NCBI RefSeq assembly: GCF_003463065.1
Contig: NZ_QSCM01000002.1
Location: forward strand, 62,001-126,000
DNA from: Blautia sp. OF03-15BH
GTDB taxonomy: Bacteria; Bacillota; Clostridia; Lachnospirales; Lachnospiraceae
Direction of reading: 5' to 3'
DNA: 64,000 nt
Below the pieces are notes generated by a model. The model did no database searches and was not told the origin of the DNA. It saw nothing but the letters and a program-made list of their open reading frames with translations. The position numbers and the translations under genes are program-made. This document shows, piece after piece, positions 8,345 to 16,590 of this stretch; the first letter of the stretch is position 1, and each line of letters starts with the position of its first letter.

Positions 8345-9128
8345 TATTGCCAGCGGAAGTACTGGTAACTGTATATACATAGGCAGCAGCTCCAGCGCGG
8401 TTCTTGTGGATGCCGGGATCAGTGGTAAAAAAGTGGAGGAAGGACTGAATAGTTTTGCTCATACGGCGAAAGATCTGAACGGGATCCTTGTGACGCATGA
8501 GCATTCCGATCATATCAAAGGACTTGGGGTTCTGGCAAGAAAACATCACCTTCCCATCTATGCCACGCCTGGGACCATGGAGGCTATCCGAAACTGCAGT
8601 TCTCTTGGAAAGCTGGATCCGTCCCTTCTTCATGAGATCCACGCAGATGAGCATTTTCAGATCGGAGACCTGGATATCCTTCCCTTCAGGATCTCACATG
8701 ACGCGGCAGAGCCTGTGGCTTACCGGGTTGCCCATGAGGAGCATACAGCGGCAGTATGTACGGATCTGGGTTATTATGACGATTATATCATTGAACATCT
8801 GAAAGGACTGCAGGCAGTCCTTCTGGAATCCAATCATGATATCAACATGCTTCAGGTGGGGAGCTATCCCTATTACCTGAAACAGCGGATTTTGGGAAAC
8901 AGAGGTCATCTTTCCAACGAAAATGCGGGAAAGCTTCTTTCGGAGATTCTGAATGATGATATGAATACAGTCATGCTGGGCCATCTGAGTAAAGAAAACA
9001 ATTACGAAGAACTGGCTTATGAGACGGTCTGTGCCGAGATCACGATGGGAGAAAGTCCCTATCGTGCTTCGGATTTTCCGATCTGTGTGGCAAAAAGGGA
9101 GCTTCCGTCAGCTGCAGTGAGACTGTAG
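8331..9128 (+). CDS. YycJ/WalJ-type MBL-fold metallohydrolase
   Basis: The product is 265 aa. The metallo-beta-lactamase signature HEHSDH is at about residues 56-61, with further metal ligands in SHDAAEP, the D of TDLG and the H of GHLS. The N-terminal SGSTGNC matches the YycJ (WalJ) group. In Bacillus the family is linked to the WalRK system and is predicted to act on nucleic acid or to coordinate division with replication; its substrate is not settled. Here there are no walRK genes nearby; it is coupled to coaE instead. No signal peptide is present, so it acts in the cytoplasm. Confidence 0.85.
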   Translation: MEFCSIASGSTGNCIYIGSSSSAVLVDAGISGKKVEEGLNSFAHTAKDLNGILVTHEHSDHIKGLGVLARKHHLPIYATPGTMEAIRNCSSLGKLDPSLLHEIHADEHFQIGDLDILPFRISHDAAEPVAYRVAHEEHTAAVCTDLGYYDDYIIEHLKGLQAVLLESNHDINMLQVGSYPYYLKQRILGNRGHLSNENAGKLLSEILNDDMNTVMLGHLSKENNYEELAYETVCAEITMGESPYRASDFPICVAKRELPSAAVRL

Positions 9129-9237
9129 AAGTGATACAACAAGGGATATTGCAGCGGACGTTTTTTGTCCGGCTGATATCAAGGCAGCCGTCCGGTTGTT
9201 CAGAAAGCAGGTTAGAGACCTGCCGGATGCCGGGCTG

Positions 9238-9266
9238 TTGTTATAGACAGGCAACATCATTATATC
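9238..9266 (+). promoter_or_regulatory. candidate promoter for the ACT-PFL pair
   Basis: TTGTTA (9238-9243), a 17-base spacer and TATATC (9261-9266), 20 bases upstream of the ATG. Two hairpins lie just before it: GGAC...GTCC around 9155-9172 and CAGGT-TAGAG-ACCTG around 9208-9222. These probably end the preceding transcript, although neither has a clean T-tract. Confidence 0.5.
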
Positions 9267-9286
9267 TAAAAAGGAGAGTATCAGCT

Positions 9287-9559
9287 ATGAAAAAAACAAT
9301 CATTACAGTAGTAGGAAAAGACACCGTCGGTATCATCGCAAAGGTTTGTACTTATCTCGCAGAGAATAATGTCAACATTCTTGATATTTCCCAGACGATC
9401 GTTCAGGGCTTTTTTAATATGATGATGGTAACTGATGCCAATAACAGTCAGAAAAGCATCGCAGAGCTGGCAGAGGGCCTGGAGAAACTGGGTGCTTCCA
9501 TTGGTGTCAGCATCCGCTGCCAGCATGAGGATATTTTCAACAAAATGCACAGAATCTAA
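9287..9559 (+). CDS. ACT-domain protein (UPF0237)
   Basis: The product is 90 aa and is a single ACT domain (VVGKDTVGIIAKV at the N-terminus), the usual size of the UPF0237 family. ACT domains bind small ligands, often amino acids. The start is ATG 9287 after AAAAGGAG; an upstream in-frame extension lacks a ribosome-binding site. The gene is followed 26 bases later by the PFL-family gene, a pairing conserved widely in bacteria and archaea. It is thought to be a regulatory subunit or sensor for that partner, but the ligand is unknown. Confidence 0.88.
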   Translation: MKKTIITVVGKDTVGIIAKVCTYLAENNVNILDISQTIVQGFFNMMMVTDANNSQKSIAELAEGLEKLGASIGVSIRCQHEDIFNKMHRI

Positions 9560-9585
9560 GACAACGGATAAAGGGGAAAACGATT

Positions 9586-10950
9586 ATGATTAACATGTTT
9601 GAAGTAAACGAGACAAATAAGATGATCACCCAGGAGAATCTGGATGTCCGTACGATCACCATGGGAATCAGTCTTCTGGACTGTATATCCGATGATCTGG
9701 AGCAGCTGAACCAGAATATTTACGATAAGATCCTCCGCCTAGCGCATGATCTGGTGCCTACCGGTGAAGCGATCGAACGGGAATATGGCATTCCCATCGT
9801 AAATAAGAGAATCTCCGTGACACCCGTTGCCCTGGTAGGCGGAAATGCCTGCAAGACTCCGGAAGATTTCGTGACGATCGCAAAAACACTGGACAAAGCA
9901 GCACATGAGGTTGGAGTCAATTTTATCGGCGGTTATTCTGCACTGGTATCCAAGGGAATGACAAAAAATGATGAAAATCTGATCCGTTCGATCCCGGAAG
10001 CACTGGCAGTTACGGAGAGGATCTGCAGTTCTGTCAATGTTGGCTCTACCAAATGCGGTATCAACATGGATGCCGTCCGTCTCATGGGCGATATCGTCAA
10101 GGAGACGGCAGAACGGACAAAAGACAGGGATTCTCTGGGCTGCGCAAAACTGGTGGTTCTCTGTAATGCTCCGGATGACAATCCCTTCATGGCAGGTGCT
10201 TTTCATGGTGTGACAGAGGCGGATGCCATCATCAATGTCGGTGTCAGCGGTCCTGGTGTTGTAAAACAGGCACTTTCTGAGGTTCGTGGAAAGAATTTTG
10301 AAATCCTCTGTGAAACCATCAAGAAGACGGCTTTCAAGGTGACCCGTGTGGGTCAGCTGGTTGCGCAGGAAGCCAGCCGCCGTCTGGGTATCCCGTTTGG
10401 CATCATCGATCTTTCCCTGGCTCCCACACCGGCTGTTGGTGACAGCGTTGCAGAGATCCTCTGTGAGATCGGTGTAGAGTATCCGGGCGCACCGGGAACC
10501 ACAGCGGCTCTGGCACTTCTCAATGATCAGGTGAAAAAGGGCGGTGTTATGGCTTCTTCTTATGTGGGAGGTCTGAGCGGCGCATTCATTCCGGTCAGTG
10601 AGGATCAGGGAATGATCGATGCAGTGACAGCAGGTGCCCTTACGATTGAAAAACTGGAAGCGATGACCTGCGTCTGCTCGGTAGGTCTTGATATGATCGC
10701 TGTTCCGGGAGATACCTCAGCTGCATCGATCGCAGGCGTGATCGCGGACGAGATGGCGATCGGTATGATAAATCAGAAAACAACAGCCGTCCGTCTGATC
10801 CCGGTGGTCGGGAAAAAGGTGGGAGACAATGTGGAATTTGGCGGTCTTCTCGGTTATGCCCCGGTTATGCCTGTAAACCGCTTCAAATGTGAGAATTTTG
10901 TGGACAGAGGAGGAAGGATCCCCGCTCCGATCCACAGCTTCAAGAACTAA
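9586..10950 (+). CDS. PFL family protein (UPF0210/DUF711)
   Basis: The product is 454 aa, the normal length of the UPF0210 family, which has a fold related to pyruvate formate-lyase. Conserved segments include TITMGISLLDC, NKRISVTPVALVGG, and the glycine-rich ADAIINVGVSGPGVV. No biochemical activity is firmly established. It pairs with the ACT-domain gene upstream (AAGGGG site 6 bases before ATG). Its stop codon overlaps the stop of the opposite-strand tmcAL by 4 bases, leaving no room for a terminator. Confidence 0.9.
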   Translation: MINMFEVNETNKMITQENLDVRTITMGISLLDCISDDLEQLNQNIYDKILRLAHDLVPTGEAIEREYGIPIVNKRISVTPVALVGGNACKTPEDFVTIAKTLDKAAHEVGVNFIGGYSALVSKGMTKNDENLIRSIPEALAVTERICSSVNVGSTKCGINMDAVRLMGDIVKETAERTKDRDSLGCAKLVVLCNAPDDNPFMAGAFHGVTEADAIINVGVSGPGVVKQALSEVRGKNFEILCETIKKTAFKVTRVGQLVAQEASRRLGIPFGIIDLSLAPTPAVGDSVAEILCEIGVEYPGAPGTTAALALLNDQVKKGGVMASSYVGGLSGAFIPVSEDQGMIDAVTAGALTIEKLEAMTCVCSVGLDMIAVPGDTSAASIAGVIADEMAIGMINQKTTAVRLIPVVGKKVGDNVEFGGLLGYAPVMPVNRFKCENFVDRGGRIPAPIHSFKN

Positions 10951-12185
10951 AGAATGACAAGAGGTCTGGAAAGCTCGTTATAGGAGTTTCCGAGATGATA
11001 AAGAGAAGAGATCCGGATTTCTTCCGAAAGTTCCGGATGGCCGGCTGCCTTGGTGATAAGAGGCAGCCGGCTTTTTTTCTTGATCTCCGAGAGAAGGTCA
11101 GAGGCTTCCCGGCGAAAACCGAGAACCCTGAGGTGTGTGGGCGGAAGCACTTCTTCCTGACGGATATCCAGAAGAATGTGAAGGAGAGCTCTGGAAACGC
11201 GGCTTCTGGTGTATTGTCTGGTACGGACCAGATCCAGAAAAGCATTCAAGCCTGTAAATTCCTGACGGAGGGAATAGATCCGCCGGGAAAGCTCTTCTGA
11301 AACATCCAGATAAACGGAGAATTCCAGAGGCTCCTTTGCCTGCATGAGTCGGTAATGGAGAGGAAGAGAAAAATCCTCTGCCTGTACCAAACGATCTGCC
11401 AGCAGGACATCTTTTAAAAGTCCGAAAGAGGAAGGTGGAAGTTCTTTTGCCAGAGCTGTCATAAGAGAACCGAAAGCGGGCTGTTCGCATGACGTTACGA
11501 TCTGTTTTTCCAGAGTATGGAGCTGGCATCGGATTGTGCTGGCAGAGGCGAAGCTCTCTGGAAGGTTTCCGGAAACCGTATGCGGAGCGCCAGCCGGCTG
11601 TCCATCTTCTCCGTGGTAACTTCCAAGTCTTTGGATCGTCAGCGGACGGATGGAACTTTTTCTTCGCTTCAGGGCTTTTATATATTCGATGGCGAGGATA
11701 TTGTTCGGAGAGGCAAGGAGGCTTTGCTCCGGCAGAAAAGCAGAAAGAGCCGTTTCCCGGGCTTCCGGAAAGGTTTTTCCCTTTTTTAGTTCCGCCCGCA
11801 GGAGCTCCTGATAATCCTCCGGTTCTTCCAGAAGAAGTTCCGCCGCTTTTTCAAGAGGTTCCAATTCTCCAAGTTCACTTCCGAAGCAGAGTTCATTCAC
11901 TACACCTGAGGCGTCCAGAAGCTCCACGGCACCTTCGGCAAAATACTCTGCACTGCCCGTTGCAGAGGCGGCCGGAAGTTCCAGAACGAGATCCGCCCCG
12001 TTTCTGAGCGCCATCTCTGTCCTGGTGTATTTATCTATGATAGCAGGTTCTCCTCGCTGCATGAAATTCCCGCCCATAACAACCAGGATCCGGTCCGCTC
12101 CTGTCAGTTCTCTGGCTCTGGAAAGATGGTAAGCGTGTCCCTGATGAAAGGGGTTATATTCGGCGATGATGCCGGTGACTTTCAT
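10947..12185 (-). CDS. tmcAL: tRNA(Met) cytidine acetate ligase (YlbM family)
   Basis: The product is 412 aa. It has the N-terminal nucleotidyltransferase-like core with AEYNPFHQGHAYHL (HIGH-like) and VVMGGNFMQRGEPA, the hallmarks of TmcAL. The enzyme activates acetate with ATP and acetylates C34 of elongator tRNA-Met, giving ac4C, which ensures correct AUG reading. It is transcribed leftward from the region before pta. An acetate-using tRNA modifier next to the acetate-producing pta-ackA genes is suggestive but could be coincidence. The ribosome-binding site is GAGGAATCA just before the ATG (reverse strand). Confidence 0.92.
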   Translation of the reverse strand: MKVTGIIAEYNPFHQGHAYHLSRARELTGADRILVVMGGNFMQRGEPAIIDKYTRTEMALRNGADLVLELPAASATGSAEYFAEGAVELLDASGVVNELCFGSELGELEPLEKAAELLLEEPEDYQELLRAELKKGKTFPEARETALSAFLPEQSLLASPNNILAIEYIKALKRRKSSIRPLTIQRLGSYHGEDGQPAGAPHTVSGNLPESFASASTIRCQLHTLEKQIVTSCEQPAFGSLMTALAKELPPSSFGLLKDVLLADRLVQAEDFSLPLHYRLMQAKEPLEFSVYLDVSEELSRRIYSLRQEFTGLNAFLDLVRTRQYTRSRVSRALLHILLDIRQEEVLPPTHLRVLGFRREASDLLSEIKKKSRLPLITKAAGHPELSEEIRISSLYHLGNSYNELSRPLVIL

Positions 12186-12285
12186 GATTGATTCCTCCTG
12201 ATCTAATATTCACTGTATCAGTATAACCTGTCAGGAAAAATCTGTATATGGGAAAATTACAGGAAAAAGAAAATTCTTCTGACAA

Positions 12286-12342
12286 ATGTATACAAAAATA
12301 TACATATTTACGGTTGAAAATAGGGGAATGTAGCGATATAAT
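12286..12342 (+). promoter_or_regulatory. pta promoter with upstream 20-bp palindrome
   Basis: TTGAAA (12314-12319), a 17-base spacer and a perfect TATAAT (12337-12342) form a strong sigma-A promoter. Eight bases above the -35 is the perfect palindrome ATGTATA-CAAAAA-TATACAT (12286-12305). Its position fits a regulator touching RNA polymerase, and it lies in the shared region between the leftward tmcAL and the rightward pta. It does not match the CcpA cre consensus. Confidence 0.8.
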
Positions 12343-12403
12343 AAAAAATGATATGTGGCTGGAAAAGTAGGCCTTTTATTATCTACGAAAGGAGTCAAGA
12401 ATC

Positions 12404-13399
12404 ATGGGATTTATTGACGTAATCAAAGAAAGAGCAAAAGCAAATAAGAAAACGATCGTTCTGCCGGAGACCGAAGACCGCAGAACCTATGAAGCTGCTG
12501 CACAGATCCTGAAAGAGGGAATCGCAAACATCGTTTTGGTCGGCAGCGAGGAAGCAGTAAAGAAAGGCAGCGAAGGACTGGATATCAGCGGCGCAGTTGT
12601 CGTTGACCCGGCTACCTCTGAGAAGACTCAGAAATATATTGACAAGCTCGTTGAGCTGAGACAGAAAAAAGGAATGACTCCGGAGCAGGCAAAAGAGATC
12701 CTTCTCAATCAGTACCTGTACTACGGTGTTATGATGGTTAAAATGGGAGACGCTGACGGAATGGTTTCCGGTGCCTGCCATTCTACCGCAGATACCTTAC
12801 GTCCCTGCCTGCAGATCCTGAAGACCAAACCGGGAACCAAACTGGTATCCGCTTTCTTCCTGATGGTTGTTCCGAATTGCGAGTACGGTGCAAACGGAAC
12901 CTTCATCTTCGCAGATTCCGGTCTGAACCAGAATCCGAATCCGGAAGAGCTGGCAGCGATCGCAGGTTCTTCTGCCGAGTCCTTCAAACTCCTCGTACAG
13001 GAGGAGCCGGTTGTGGCAATGCTGAGCCATTCTACCAAGGGCTCTGCAAAACATGCAGATGTAGACAAAGTCGTAGAGGCTACCAAGATCGCAAAAGAGT
13101 CCTATCCGGATCTCAAACTGGACGGAGAGTTCCAGCTTGATGCTGCGATCGTTCCGAGCGTAGGCGCAAGCAAAGCTCCGGGCAGTTCTGTAGCAGGTCA
13201 GGCCAACGTTCTGATCTTCCCGGATCTGGATGCCGGAAACATCGGCTACAAGCTGACTCAGAGACTGGCAAAGGCTGAAGCATACGGACCTGTTACCCAG
13301 GGTATTGCAAAACCGGTCAACGATCTGTCCCGCGGATGCTCTGCTGAGGACATCGTAGGCGTTGTTGCGATCACCGCTGTACAGTGCCAGGCTGAGTAA
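12404..13399 (+). CDS. pta: phosphate acetyltransferase
   Basis: The product is 331 aa, the short Pta form typical of Firmicutes, consisting of the PTA_PTB domain alone. It converts acetyl-CoA and phosphate to acetyl phosphate. Conserved stretches include the N-terminal KTIVLPETEDRRTYEAA, and SGACHSTADTLRP and PGSSVAGQANVLIFPDL nearer the C-terminus. The ribosome-binding site is GAAAGGAG. With ackA downstream it generates ATP from acetyl-CoA, the energy-conserving end of both sugar fermentation and the Wood-Ljungdahl pathway encoded at the right end of the window. Confidence 0.97.
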   Translation: MGFIDVIKERAKANKKTIVLPETEDRRTYEAAAQILKEGIANIVLVGSEEAVKKGSEGLDISGAVVVDPATSEKTQKYIDKLVELRQKKGMTPEQAKEILLNQYLYYGVMMVKMGDADGMVSGACHSTADTLRPCLQILKTKPGTKLVSAFFLMVVPNCEYGANGTFIFADSGLNQNPNPEELAAIAGSSAESFKLLVQEEPVVAMLSHSTKGSAKHADVDKVVEATKIAKESYPDLKLDGEFQLDAAIVPSVGASKAPGSSVAGQANVLIFPDLDAGNIGYKLTQRLAKAEAYGPVTQGIAKPVNDLSRGCSAEDIVGVVAITAVQCQAE

Positions 13400-13427
13400 G
13401 TCAGACGTTTTGTGAGAGACAGCAGCT

Positions 13428-13489
13428 GCCCGGGGGAGGGATATCTGCTGTCAGTATAGGAGAGAGTGCGTCAGGTAAATGGCGCACTC
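13428..13489 (+). repeat. two hairpins between pta and ackA
   Basis: GACAGCAG (13428-13435)/CTGCTGTC (13445-13452) and GAGTGCG (13464-13470)/CGCACTC (13483-13489) are perfect stems within the 117-base gap. No T-tract follows either. They probably act as processing or stability elements that set the ratio of the two messages rather than as terminators. Confidence 0.6.
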
Positions 13490-13516
13490 CCTTGTGTTCA
13501 TATGGAGGATAAAAAG

Positions 13517-14710
13517 ATGAATGTATTAGTAATTAACTGCGGAAGTTCTTCCCTGAAATATCAGCTGATCAATTCTGATACAGAGGATGTTCTGGCAAAA
13601 GGTCTTTGTGAGCGTATCGGTATCGACGGCCGTCTGGTATACCAGAAAGCCGGCTGTGACAAAGAGATCACAGAAGCTCCCATGCCTACTCACAAAGAGG
13701 CGATCCAGATGGTCCTGGATGCCCTGACCAATGAGAAGACCGGTGCGATCGCTTCCCTGAAAGAGGTAAATGCAGTTGGTCATCGTGTAGTACACGGCGG
13801 AGAGAAATTCGCTTCTTCCTGCATCATCACAGATGAAGTGATCAAAGCAGTAGAAGAGTGCAACGATCTGGCACCGCTTCATAACCCGGCAAACCTCATT
13901 GGTATCAATGTCTGCTCCGAGCTGATGCCCGGTGTTCCGCAGGTAGCTGTATTTGATACCGCTTTCCATCAGACAATGCCGCCGAAAGCATACCTCTATG
14001 GTCTGCCTCTGGACTACTACAAAAATTACAAAGTAAGAAGATATGGTTTCCACGGAACCTCTCACAGCTTTGTTTCCAAACGTGCTGTTGAGTTCCTGGG
14101 ACTTGACAAGGACAACTCTAAAGTGATCGTCTGCCATCTGGGTAACGGTTCTTCCATCAGTGCTGTTGTAAACGGCAAATGTGTAGATACCACCATGGGT
14201 CTTACTCCGCTGGAAGGCGTGGTAATGGGAACCCGTTCCGGTAACATCGATCCGGCTATCATGGAGTTCATCGCCAAGAAAGAAAACCTCGATATCGCAG
14301 GTGTTATGAACGTTCTGAATAAGAAATCCGGTCTGTACGGTCTGTCCGGAAATCTTTCCAGTGATTTCCGTGACCTGAATGAGGCTGCTGAGAATGGAAA
14401 CCAGGATGCAGTCAATGCTCTGGAGGTTCTCTGCTACGGAATCGCTAAATTTGTAGGCGGTTATGTGGCGGCTATGAACGGCGTAGATGCGATCGTATTT
14501 ACCGCTGGTATCGGTGAGAATGCGATCCCGGTTCGTGAGAAGGTTGTAAGCTATCTTGGTTACCTTGGTGTGGAGCTGGATAAAGAGGAGAACAGTCACA
14601 GAGGAGAAGAGAGAGTGATCTCTACCGCTGATTCCAAAGTAAAAGTAGCTGTTATCCCCACCAACGAAGAGCTGGCTATCTGCCGCGATACCGTTGCACT
14701 TGTAAAGTAA
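13517..14710 (+). CDS. ackA: acetate kinase
   Basis: The product is 397 aa, the family length, from ATG 13517 (site GGAGG at 13504-13508). It converts acetyl phosphate and ADP to acetate and ATP. The ASKHA-fold motifs are visible: N-terminal VLVINCGSSSLKYQL, the phosphate-binding HLGNGSS, the adenosine segment FTAGIGENA, and the catalytic-region RYGFHGTSH. It probably shares the pta transcript, since the gap has hairpins but no terminator. The start chosen excludes an in-frame extension to 13466 that lacks family similarity. Confidence 0.97.
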   Translation: MNVLVINCGSSSLKYQLINSDTEDVLAKGLCERIGIDGRLVYQKAGCDKEITEAPMPTHKEAIQMVLDALTNEKTGAIASLKEVNAVGHRVVHGGEKFASSCIITDEVIKAVEECNDLAPLHNPANLIGINVCSELMPGVPQVAVFDTAFHQTMPPKAYLYGLPLDYYKNYKVRRYGFHGTSHSFVSKRAVEFLGLDKDNSKVIVCHLGNGSSISAVVNGKCVDTTMGLTPLEGVVMGTRSGNIDPAIMEFIAKKENLDIAGVMNVLNKKSGLYGLSGNLSSDFRDLNEAAENGNQDAVNALEVLCYGIAKFVGGYVAAMNGVDAIVFTAGIGENAIPVREKVVSYLGYLGVELDKEENSHRGEERVISTADSKVKVAVIPTNEELAICRDTVALVK

Positions 14711-14740
14711 AAAAACTTGACAAAAAATTGGGAAATCCTG

Positions 14741-14769
14741 TTGACAAACCGGGACGGTATATGTATAAT
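14741..14769 (+). promoter_or_regulatory. consensus sigma-A promoter for DUF177-rpmF
   Basis: TTGACA (14741-14746), a 17-base spacer and TATAAT (14764-14769): both hexamers perfect. Start of transcription would be near 14776, 20 bases before the ATG, as expected for a highly expressed ribosomal-protein operon. Confidence 0.92.
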
Positions 14770-14795
14770 GGGAAAAGTGTGAATAGGAGATAGAG

Positions 14796-15323
14796 ATGCG
14801 AATAGACCTGAACCCTGTGTTAAAGAAAGAAAAGAAAACTTTTACTACAGAAGCAGATCTGGAGATGAACGAGTTTTCATCGAAGCTTGGAACATTTCCT
14901 ATTGTGAGCAAGACGCCGGTACTCTTGAGTTTGACAAACGAGGGAGAGCGCAAGCTGAACATCAATGGCAAGGTGACATTGGAGATTGTGATACCATGCA
15001 GCCGTTGCCTGGAGGATGTGACGGAGGAGTTTGATCTGGATTTCGAAAGGAATGTGGATATGACTCTTTCAGAGTCTGAACGGATGACGGCGCTTGACGA
15101 ACACAATTATATCGATGGATATGACCTTGATGTGGATAAGCTTGTCTATGGTGAGATTCTGATGAATTGGCCGATGCAGGTATTGTGTAAAGAGGACTGC
15201 AAAGGACTCTGCCCCTCCTGTGGCGCAAATCTGAACCTGACGACTTGCGACTGTGATAGCACAGATTTAGATCCAAGAATGGCGAAAATCCGTGATGTCT
15301 TTAGCAAATTTAAGGAGGTGTAA
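14796..15323 (+). CDS. DUF177/YceD-family protein
   Basis: The product is 175 aa. The DUF177 (YceD) core with CSRCLEDV at about 68-75 is followed by a C-terminal Cys cluster, CKEDCKGLCPSC plus CDCD, that could bind zinc. YceD proteins are encoded just upstream of rpmF in most bacteria and plastids and have been tied to 23S rRNA processing or accumulation. The gap to rpmF is only 3 bases. The start follows TAGGAGA; the leader is very short after the consensus promoter. Confidence 0.88.
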   Translation: MRIDLNPVLKKEKKTFTTEADLEMNEFSSKLGTFPIVSKTPVLLSLTNEGERKLNINGKVTLEIVIPCSRCLEDVTEEFDLDFERNVDMTLSESERMTALDEHNYIDGYDLDVDKLVYGEILMNWPMQVLCKEDCKGLCPSCGANLNLTTCDCDSTDLDPRMAKIRDVFSKFKEV

Positions 15324-15326
15324 CAC

Positions 15327-15509
15327 ATGTCAATCTGCCCGAAGAATAAATCTTCCAAAGGAAGAAGAGATAAAAGAAGAGCAAACTGGAAAATGGCTGC
15401 TCCGAATCTCGTAAAATGCAGCAAATGCGGCGAGCTTATGATGCCTCACCGTGTATGCAAAAACTGCGGTACTTACAATAAGAAAGAGATCATCCCGCAG
15501 GAGGACTAA
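15327..15509 (+). CDS. rpmF: 50S ribosomal protein L32
   Basis: The product is 60 aa. L32 signatures are the basic SKGRRDKRRANWK and a zinc-ribbon formed by CSKCG and CKNCG. Presence of all four cysteines marks the zinc-containing (C+) paralogue. The N-terminus is MSICPKNKSSK, with an additional Cys compared with the usual MAVPK-type start. AAGGAGGTGTAACAC precedes the ATG. It is followed by an intrinsic terminator, ending the DUF177-rpmF operon. Confidence 0.96.
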   Translation: MSICPKNKSSKGRRDKRRANWKMAAPNLVKCSKCGELMMPHRVCKNCGTYNKKEIIPQED

Positions 15510-15522
15510 TCTGAGTCTGAAT

Positions 15523-15559
15523 CCCTCGGTTCTGTGAAAATGGAACCGGGGGGTTTTTT
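15523..15559 (+). terminator. terminator after rpmF
   Basis: CCCTCGGTTC (15523-15532) pairs with GAACCGGGGG (15543-15552) with one G-T pair, followed by six T. Confidence 0.9.
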
Positions 15560-15678
15560 GCATAAAGAAAACATTTCTTACGGATGTGAGAAAGAAAAGC
15601 AGACGTGTAAACTTGACAAAAGCCCGGTGCTGGGATAAGCTGTATAAACAAGAACGTACATACGAGGAGAAGAGAAAC

Positions 15679-16581
15679 TTGAAGAAAAAGAAACGTAAGA
15701 AGAAACATGGAAGACCATTTTATACTTTTTCTGTTTTACTGATTGTGCTTCTGTTTGTAGGACTGGCACTGGCAGAGAATATGATCCTGAATCCCAGAAT
15801 AAAGGTGGATTTAAGTGGCATTGACAGTGAATATGCGATCCTGGTGGATGCAGGAACCGGTTTCAAACTGGCTGGAAAAGCAGAAACAGAAAAAATGTAT
15901 CCGGCCTCCATGACAAAGATCCTGACGGCGATCCTTGCACTGGAAAAATGTCCGGATCTGGATGAAAGGATGACGGTTCCTTCTGATATTTTTGATTCGA
16001 TCTATGCAGAACAGGCTTCCACGGCCGGCTTTGAGGCGGGCGAAGAGGTTACGGTGAGGGATCTTTTATATGGTGTCATGCTTCCTTCAGGAGCAGAGTG
16101 CTGTCTGACTCTGGCACGCGGTATAGCCGGTTCTGAAGAAGCCTATGCGGAACTGATGAACCAGAAAGCACAGAAGATCGGTATGCGCTCCAGCCATTTT
16201 GTAAACTGTACCGGTCTTCACGATGATGAACACTATTCCACGGCGAAGGACATTGCAAAGCTGCTCCGCTATGCGCTGAAAAACGTGGATTTCCGGGCGA
16301 TTTTTACCAGTCAGAACCATACCATGTCTCCAACAAATGTCCATCCGGATGGGTTTACGGTATATAGTACGATGTTCCGTTCCCTGGGGGACCGGGGGTT
16401 TACCGGCGGAATGCTTCTGGGTGGAAAGACGGGAAATACATCCCGTGCGGGTCTTTGCCTGGCAAGTCTTGCTGAGGTAAAAGGAAAAGAATACATTCTG
16501 GTAACGGCCAAAGCAGAAGATGCCGGGGATGCCCATGTGACAGATGCCCTGAAGGTATACGGCCAGATCGGAGAACAGTAA
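15679..16581 (+). CDS. D-alanyl-D-alanine carboxypeptidase (S11), membrane-anchored
   Basis: The product is about 300 aa from TTG 15679, which follows GAGGAGA; the frame also opens further up at GTG 15586, but those codons overlap a promoter-like TTGACA and have no site. A lysine-rich N-terminus precedes one membrane segment (about residues 13-35), so the enzyme sits outside, tethered by its N-terminus. Penicillin-binding motifs are SMTK (catalytic Ser and Lys) and KTGNT. The usual S-x-N motif reads SGA at SGAECC, a deviation. It trims the terminal D-Ala of peptidoglycan stem peptides. The next gene begins 9 bases later. Confidence 0.85.
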   Translation: MKKKKRKKKHGRPFYTFSVLLIVLLFVGLALAENMILNPRIKVDLSGIDSEYAILVDAGTGFKLAGKAETEKMYPASMTKILTAILALEKCPDLDERMTVPSDIFDSIYAEQASTAGFEAGEEVTVRDLLYGVMLPSGAECCLTLARGIAGSEEAYAELMNQKAQKIGMRSSHFVNCTGLHDDEHYSTAKDIAKLLRYALKNVDFRAIFTSQNHTMSPTNVHPDGFTVYSTMFRSLGDRGFTGGMLLGGKTGNTSRAGLCLASLAEVKGKEYILVTAKAEDAGDAHVTDALKVYGQIGEQ

Positions 16582-16590
16582 AGGAAGGAA

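Noticed and set aside
11489..12007. Plus-strand frame within tmcAL
   Set aside because: Antisense shadow of tmcAL; the sequence is rich in Pro, Arg and Gln with no recognisable fold.
13526..15106. 526-codon minus-strand frame opposite ackA and DUF177
   Set aside because: It is a shadow of strong codon bias in ackA; it crosses the consensus promoter at 14741 and the neighbouring gene start.
15613..15648. TTGACA and TATAAA pair before the carboxypeptidase
   Set aside because: The spacing is 24 bases, too long for a sigma-A promoter; kept only as weak support for the downstream start.
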